Part shown: positions 3,684-6,566 of the stretch, in pieces
Position numbering within the stretch: the first letter of the stretch is position 1
Layout of the letters: each line of letters opens with the position of its first letter
Source of the DNA: Pseudomonadota bacterium
Lineage (GTDB): Bacteria > Myxococcota > UBA9042 > PHBI01
Direction: 5' to 3'
Length of the DNA: 6,566 bases
Assembly (NCBI GenBank): GCA_005788935.1
Contig: SYAK01000429.1
Location: forward strand, 1 to 6,566
Notes under the pieces: generated by a model
The model's input: only the letters and a program-made list of their open reading frames with translations
Database searches by the model: none
Told to the model about the DNA's origin: nothing
Made by a program: the position numbers and the translations under genes

Positions 3684-6566
3684 TCAGGGGACGACCTGCA
3701 TCGTGAGGTCGATGGCCCCGCAGTCGTTGCCGAACGGGCTGTTGTACAGGTTGACGTGAGCGTAGAACGTCTCACCTGCCGCGAGCGTGACGTCGGCTGT
3801 CTCCTGTCCCGGGGTGTCCGAGGTGGCGAGGCACGGTGTCAGGGCGCTCGTCGGAGAGCAGTAACGTGACAGGTTCAGCACGATGTCGATGGGTTCGGAG
3901 GTGCCCGACAGGTCGTCGAACCAGGTGCCGCGTGGGGTCGCGGTGACCCGCACCTTTTGCGCGACAGGGGCCGTGTAGGCGTAGGTGATGCCGCCGAGGG
4001 TCGGGTCGATGTTCGCCGTGCAGGCGTAGCCCGTCGCCATGAAGTCCTCGAAGCGGCTGAAGCTGCAGAGGTTCCGACCGCTGTTCGTGAAGGGCATGGC
4101 GCCGACCACGACGTCCGTGCCGCAGCGGAAGTCGAGAAACGGACAGGCACTCAGCGGGGCTGCACGCGCCACCCCGTTGCAGTCGCCTGGCGTCAGCAAG
4201 GTGCCAGCCGCGTCGTAGGTGCCGAGATCCTGGCAGTCCGTGCGGCCGTCCCCGTCGTTGTCGAGGCCGTCGTCGCAGCGCTCGGCCTCGACCTTCTGGA
4301 TGGTCAGGCGAGAGACGCCGCATCCCGTACCGTAGCCGTCCGCGAGGATCCAGAAGGTCTCGCCAGCCGCCGCCGTGAACTCGACGCGCTCGGGGTTACC
4401 GCGGTCCGAGGCCGCGACGCAGCTGTTGAAGGTCGTCGGGCAGGTGGTCGCCTTCATCACGTTGATGACGCTGTCGAAGCCTGTCGCGCCGTTGGCCTTG
4501 GTGTCGTGGGTCACGCGGTAGAGGCCCGCTGTCTGGGCGACAAGCTTGACGATGACGTCTCCCTCGGAGCCGTGCCGCTTGCATCCGCCCGCCGCGGAGG
4601 CCGCGAAGTTATTGGCATAGGCGCAGGAATTCAGGAGCTGGGACCAAACTCCGCCCTGGACAGTGGTGGCGTTCGCGCATGTATCGTCCGGATAGGTCGC
4701 CGCGCACCCCGGCCGTCCAAGGCAGTCCGCGTCGTAGCAGTCGACGAAGCCGTCGTTGTCCTCGTCGATCGCCCCCGAGCAGGACTCGGCCCCGATGATG
4801 ATGTCCCAGCGCGCGAACACGCTGTGATCGAAGGGGGTCTCGACGACGGTCGCGGTCGTCACGGCGGTCCCGGTGGCGTCATCCCGGCTGTACCAGCCCG
4901 CGAAGGTGTACGATGCGCGGGTCGGGGCGCAGAACGTCCCGCCAGCAGCTTCCCCGTAGGTCAGACCGAAGGTGGCCGAGACGTTCGGGCATGGGCTGCC
5001 GCCCTTCGAGTCGAACGCGACGGTGTAGGTATTTGGCGTCCAGACCGCGAGGAGCGCGTGGTCCATGTCGAGGTCCACGATGGACTCGGACGTCACCGGC
5101 GTCTGCTCGCTGCCGTCATCAAGGACCCAGCCCGCAAACGTGTAACCGGTCCTTGCTGGCGGCGTGCAGAGCGCCCCGTAGGGCGAGCCGATCGTGACGA
5201 GCTTGTCCTCGCACGCCCCGGTCGGGGCCCCGACGCCGTCGAGGAACGTGACGTAGACCTTCCCCGCGAGCCACGACGCGTAGAGCGTGTGCGCGGTTCG
5301 CCGCGTGACGAGGGTGGTCGACTCGACCCGGGCGCGGGGTTCCGTGCCGTCGGGAGCGGTCCACCAGCCGTTGAACAGGTAGCCGTCCCGGTACGGCTCT
5401 GGAAGGTCGCCGTAGGGCTCCGAGGCCCAGACCGAGAACGTTGGGCCGAGCAGCCCTGTACCGCCCTGCGGGTCGAGGGTGACGACGACCTCGACGGGCG
5501 TCGGGCATGGGACGCCGCCGGAGTCGAGGCATCGGCCGAGCGTCGCGGTGGTGCATGTGCGGGTCCCGTAGCAGCTCCGCAGGGCGCACTCGGTGGTGGC
5601 GTCGACCGAGATGGCGCGTGCCGAGCAGGGGCACTGGGCGGCCGAGTCGGCGAGGACGCACTGGCGGGTCGTCGTGCCGTCGTCGGCGGCGACCGCGTCC
5701 CGACATGCGTAACCGGCTGGGCAGTCGACGTCCGTGCCGCAACCGATTCCGCAGAAGTTACCGGCTTCGGCCGAGCGGCGGATGCAACGCGCGCCGACGT
5801 CGGCCGGGATGTCGGCGGTGCAGTCTGCGTCGGCGAGGCACGGGCTGCACAGGTTCAGGGCCTTCGGGACCCAGGACGCGTAGAGCGTGTGCGCGAGGCG
5901 GCGCGTGACGAGGGTCGGGGTGAAGACCTGGCTGCGGTCGTCCGTGCCGTCGGGTGCGGTCCACCAGCCTACAAAGATGTGGCCTTGACGCGTCGGTTCC
6001 GGAAGAACCCCATACGGTTCAGAGACATACCGGGTCAGCGTCGTCGCCGGGAGGCCCGTCCCGCCGCGGGCGTCGAGCGTCACGACGACCTGGACCGGGC
6101 AGAAGTCGCCTTCGGGGTCGAGGCAGCGCCCAAGCGTCGGGACCGTGCACGTGCGCGTCCCTCTGCATTGGCGGACCGTGCAGGTGGTCGCGGCCCCGAG
6201 CGCGATGGCGCGGGTCGAGCAGCCGCACTCGGCCGTCGGATCGGCGAGGACGCACTGGCGGACAGGGGCCCCATCCGAGGCGGCGACTCCGTCCCGGCAG
6301 GCGTAGTTGGCGGGGCACTCGGCGTCCACGGTGCATCCGAGTCCGCAGAAGCTGCCTGACTCGGCGGAGCGCTGAACGCAGCGGGCACCGACGTCGGCTG
6401 GGATGCCGGCGGCGCAGTCGCTGTCCGTGCTGCACGGATTGCAAAGATTGAGGTCCATGGCCAGGCAGCGCAGGCGTGGCTCCAGCTGTCCGGGTGAGGT
6501 CCAGGGCATGCAAGCGGTCCCGTCAGGGCAGCCTGCGTCGCACCCGGGGGCGCACCGGGCCTCACC
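3684..6566 (-). CDS. Large secreted modular protein: Cys-rich/InlB-type repeats plus Asp-rich loops and PPC-like domains (5'-partial)
   Basis: The frame is open to the right edge, and the 19 codons before the ATG at 6507-6509 continue the cysteine-rich pattern (CAPGCDAGCPDGTAC). That ATG is therefore probably internal, and the start and signal peptide lie outside the window. The visible 960 residues run as follows. A cysteine-rich fragment (6453-6566) comes first. Two compound units follow, each a 16-Cys domain plus an InlB-type repeat (5859-6452, 5259-5858). Two stand-alone InlB-type repeats (5031-5258, 4800-5030) have GYTFAGW or SYTFAGW cores. Then come two modules of an Asp-rich loop plus a PPC-like beta-sandwich (4290-4781, 3687-4277). 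Such parts are known from surface and secreted proteins, where InlB repeats act as spacers or binding modules and Asp-rich loops bind calcium. No catalytic motif is seen. The C-terminus ends in LTMQVVP with no membrane helix or sorting tail. The role is probably surface adhesion or structure, by inference. Confidence 0.9.
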   Translation of the reverse strand, partial: GEARCAPGCDAGCPDGTACMPWTSPGQLEPRLRCLAMDLNLCNPCSTDSDCAAGIPADVGARCVQRSAESGSFCGLGCTVDAECPANYACRDGVAASDGAPVRQCVLADPTAECGCSTRAIALGAATTCTVRQCRGTRTCTVPTLGRCLDPEGDFCPVQVVVTLDARGGTGLPATTLTRYVSEPYGVLPEPTRQGHIFVGWWTAPDGTDDRSQVFTPTLVTRRLAHTLYASWVPKALNLCSPCLADADCTADIPADVGARCIRRSAEAGNFCGIGCGTDVDCPAGYACRDAVAADDGTTTRQCVLADSAAQCPCSARAISVDATTECALRSCYGTRTCTTATLGRCLDSGGVPCPTPVEVVVTLDPQGGTGLLGPTFSVWASEPYGDLPEPYRDGYLFNGWWTAPDGTEPRARVESTTLVTRRTAHTLYASWLAGKVYVTFLDGVGAPTGACEDKLVTIGSPYGALCTPPARTGYTFAGWVLDDGSEQTPVTSESIVDLDMDHALLAVWTPNTYTVAFDSKGGSPCPNVSATFGLTYGEAAGGTFCAPTRASYTFAGWYSRDDATGTAVTTATVVETPFDHSVFARWDIIIGAESCSGAIDEDNDGFVDCYDADCLGRPGCAATYPDDTCANATTVQGGVWSQLLNSCAYANNFAASAAGGCKRHGSEGDVIVKLVAQTAGLYRVTHDTKANGATGFDSVINVMKATTCPTTFNSCVAASDRGNPERVEFTAAAGETFWILADGYGTGCGVSRLTIQKVEAERCDDGLDNDGDGRTDCQDLGTYDAAGTLLTPGDCNGVARAAPLSACPFLDFRCGTDVVVGAMPFTNSGRNLCSFSRFEDFMATGYACTANIDPTLGGITYAYTAPVAQKVRVTATPRGTWFDDLSGTSEPIDIVLNLSRYCSPTSALTPCLATSDTPGQETADVTLAAGETFYAHVNLYNSPFGNDCGAIDLTMQVVP
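3687..4277 (-). repeat. C-terminal module B: Asp-rich loop plus PPC-like domain
   Basis: The module opens with CDDGLDNDGDGRTDCQD (Asp core at 4227-4262). After a longer insert it shows the same landmarks as module A: KVRVTATPRG, IDIVLNL, CLATSD, LAAGETFYAHVNL and the ending CGAIDLTMQVV at the protein C-terminus. The two modules are clearly related but much more diverged than the two upstream compound units. Confidence 0.7.
4290..4781 (-). repeat. C-terminal module A: Asp-rich loop plus PPC-like domain
   Basis: The module opens with CSGAIDEDNDGFVDCYDADC, an Asp/Asn loop of thrombospondin-3 or EF-hand type (core D-x-D-N-D-G at 4722-4766), which suggests calcium binding. A beta-sandwich-like stretch follows, with GLYRVTHDTK, FDSVINV, CVAASD, AAAGETFWILADG and the ending CGVSRLTIQKV. 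This order of strands and cysteines resembles bacterial pre-peptidase C-terminal (PPC) domains. Module B repeats the same landmarks. Confidence 0.7.
4800..5258 (-). repeat. Two stand-alone InlB-type (Listeria-Bacteroides) repeats
   Basis: Two repeats of 76 and 77 residues (5031-5258 and 4800-5030) follow the compound units without a Cys-rich partner. The first runs from VYVTFLDGVG through PPARTGYTFAGWVLDDG to ALLAVW. The second runs from YTVAFDSKGGSPCP through APTRASYTFAGWYSRDD to SVFARW. The GYTFAGW core and terminal aromatic-A-x-W are the family signature. Each carries two cysteines that the repeats in the compound units lack, which could form an internal disulfide. Confidence 0.85.
5259..5858 (-). 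repeat. Compound unit 2: 16-Cys domain plus InlB-type repeat (200 residues)
   Basis: The unit runs from LNLCSPC to YASWLAGK, and all 16 cysteines fall at the same unit positions as in unit 1. It differs in length only by an extra Thr-Pro before the InlB-type part. At DNA level the InlB halves align with an exact 600-bp offset, including a 21-base identical run at 5275-5295 and 5875-5895 and one mismatch in 29 at 5341-5369 against 5941-5969. Confidence 0.9.
5859..6452 (-). repeat. Compound unit 1: 16-Cys domain plus InlB-type repeat (198 residues)
   Basis: The unit runs from LNLCNPC to YASWVPKA. Residues 1-118 hold 16 cysteines at 4, 7, 13, 25, 36, 40, 46, 52, 67, 76, 78, 91, 96, 102, 110 and 118. 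Residues 121-196 form an InlB-type repeat: VVVTLDARGGTG, then LPEPTRQGHIFVGWWTAPDG, ending in TLYASW. By hand alignment it shares 128 of 198 residues (about 65%) with unit 2, with a single two-residue gap. Confidence 0.9.

Noticed and set aside
3957..6359. An 800-codon open frame on the plus strand.
   Set aside because: It lies fully opposite the modular secreted gene. Its translation is Arg/Val/Gly/Ala-rich without domains, whereas the minus strand shows ordered Cys and repeat motifs. It is a by-product of GC-rich third positions.
5259..6452. CRISPR-like or insertion-element repeats.
   Set aside because: The repeat is about 600 bp, in frame, fully coding and keeps its cysteines; there are no short spacers, inverted ends or transposase.
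6507..6509. ATG at 6509 (minus) as the true start of the modular gene.
   Set aside because: The frame stays open to the edge and the preceding codons continue the cysteine pattern; no signal peptide follows this Met.

Overview
The window is GC-rich (about two thirds G+C by eye) with the third-codon-position bias that goes with it, so long open frames also appear opposite real genes. Secreted cysteine-rich proteins, Asp/Asn/Gly calcium-type loops, PPC-like beta-sandwich domains, InlB-type repeats and a lipoprotein with an acidic Asp/Glu/Thr/Pro tail are typical of large-genome former Deltaproteobacteria, such as Myxococcota (Polyangia) or Bradymonadota. The lineage is an inference from style; only the asparaginyl-tRNA synthetase could place it firmly.

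Layout, left to right. (1) On the minus strand, 99-1385 encodes an exported 428-residue protein with a signal peptide, a TPR region, a LytR_C-like domain and a charged helical tail. A perfect 13-bp intrinsic terminator (37-70) follows it, and a possible promoter lies at 1438-1466. (2) A 102-bp divergent gap separates it from a small cysteine-rich lipoprotein gene at 1488-1988 (+). (3) A 170-bp gap holds a 20-bp tandem repeat, a GNRA-capped hairpin and a possible sigma70 promoter, and leads into asnS at 2159-3517 (+), a complete asparaginyl-tRNA synthetase. (4) A 166-bp convergent gap holds one strong imperfect hairpin. (5) From 3684 to the right edge, on the minus strand, lies the 3' part (960 codons including the stop visible as 2883 bp; 960 residues) of a large secreted modular protein whose start is outside the window.

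The large protein is the most distinctive content. Its visible part contains two tandem 198- and 200-residue compound units. Each unit joins a 16-cysteine domain to an InlB-type (Listeria-Bacteroides) repeat. Two stand-alone InlB-type repeats follow, then two copies of a second compound module, an Asp-rich calcium-type loop plus a PPC-like beta-sandwich. The protein therefore looks built by duplication of two different compound modules.

No pathway links the four genes. asnS is housekeeping; the other three encode envelope or extracellular proteins. There are no transposases, phage genes, tRNAs or CRISPR arrays. I do not see a clear new multi-gene system; the candidates for novelty are the modular surface protein and the TPR/LytR_C-like exported protein.
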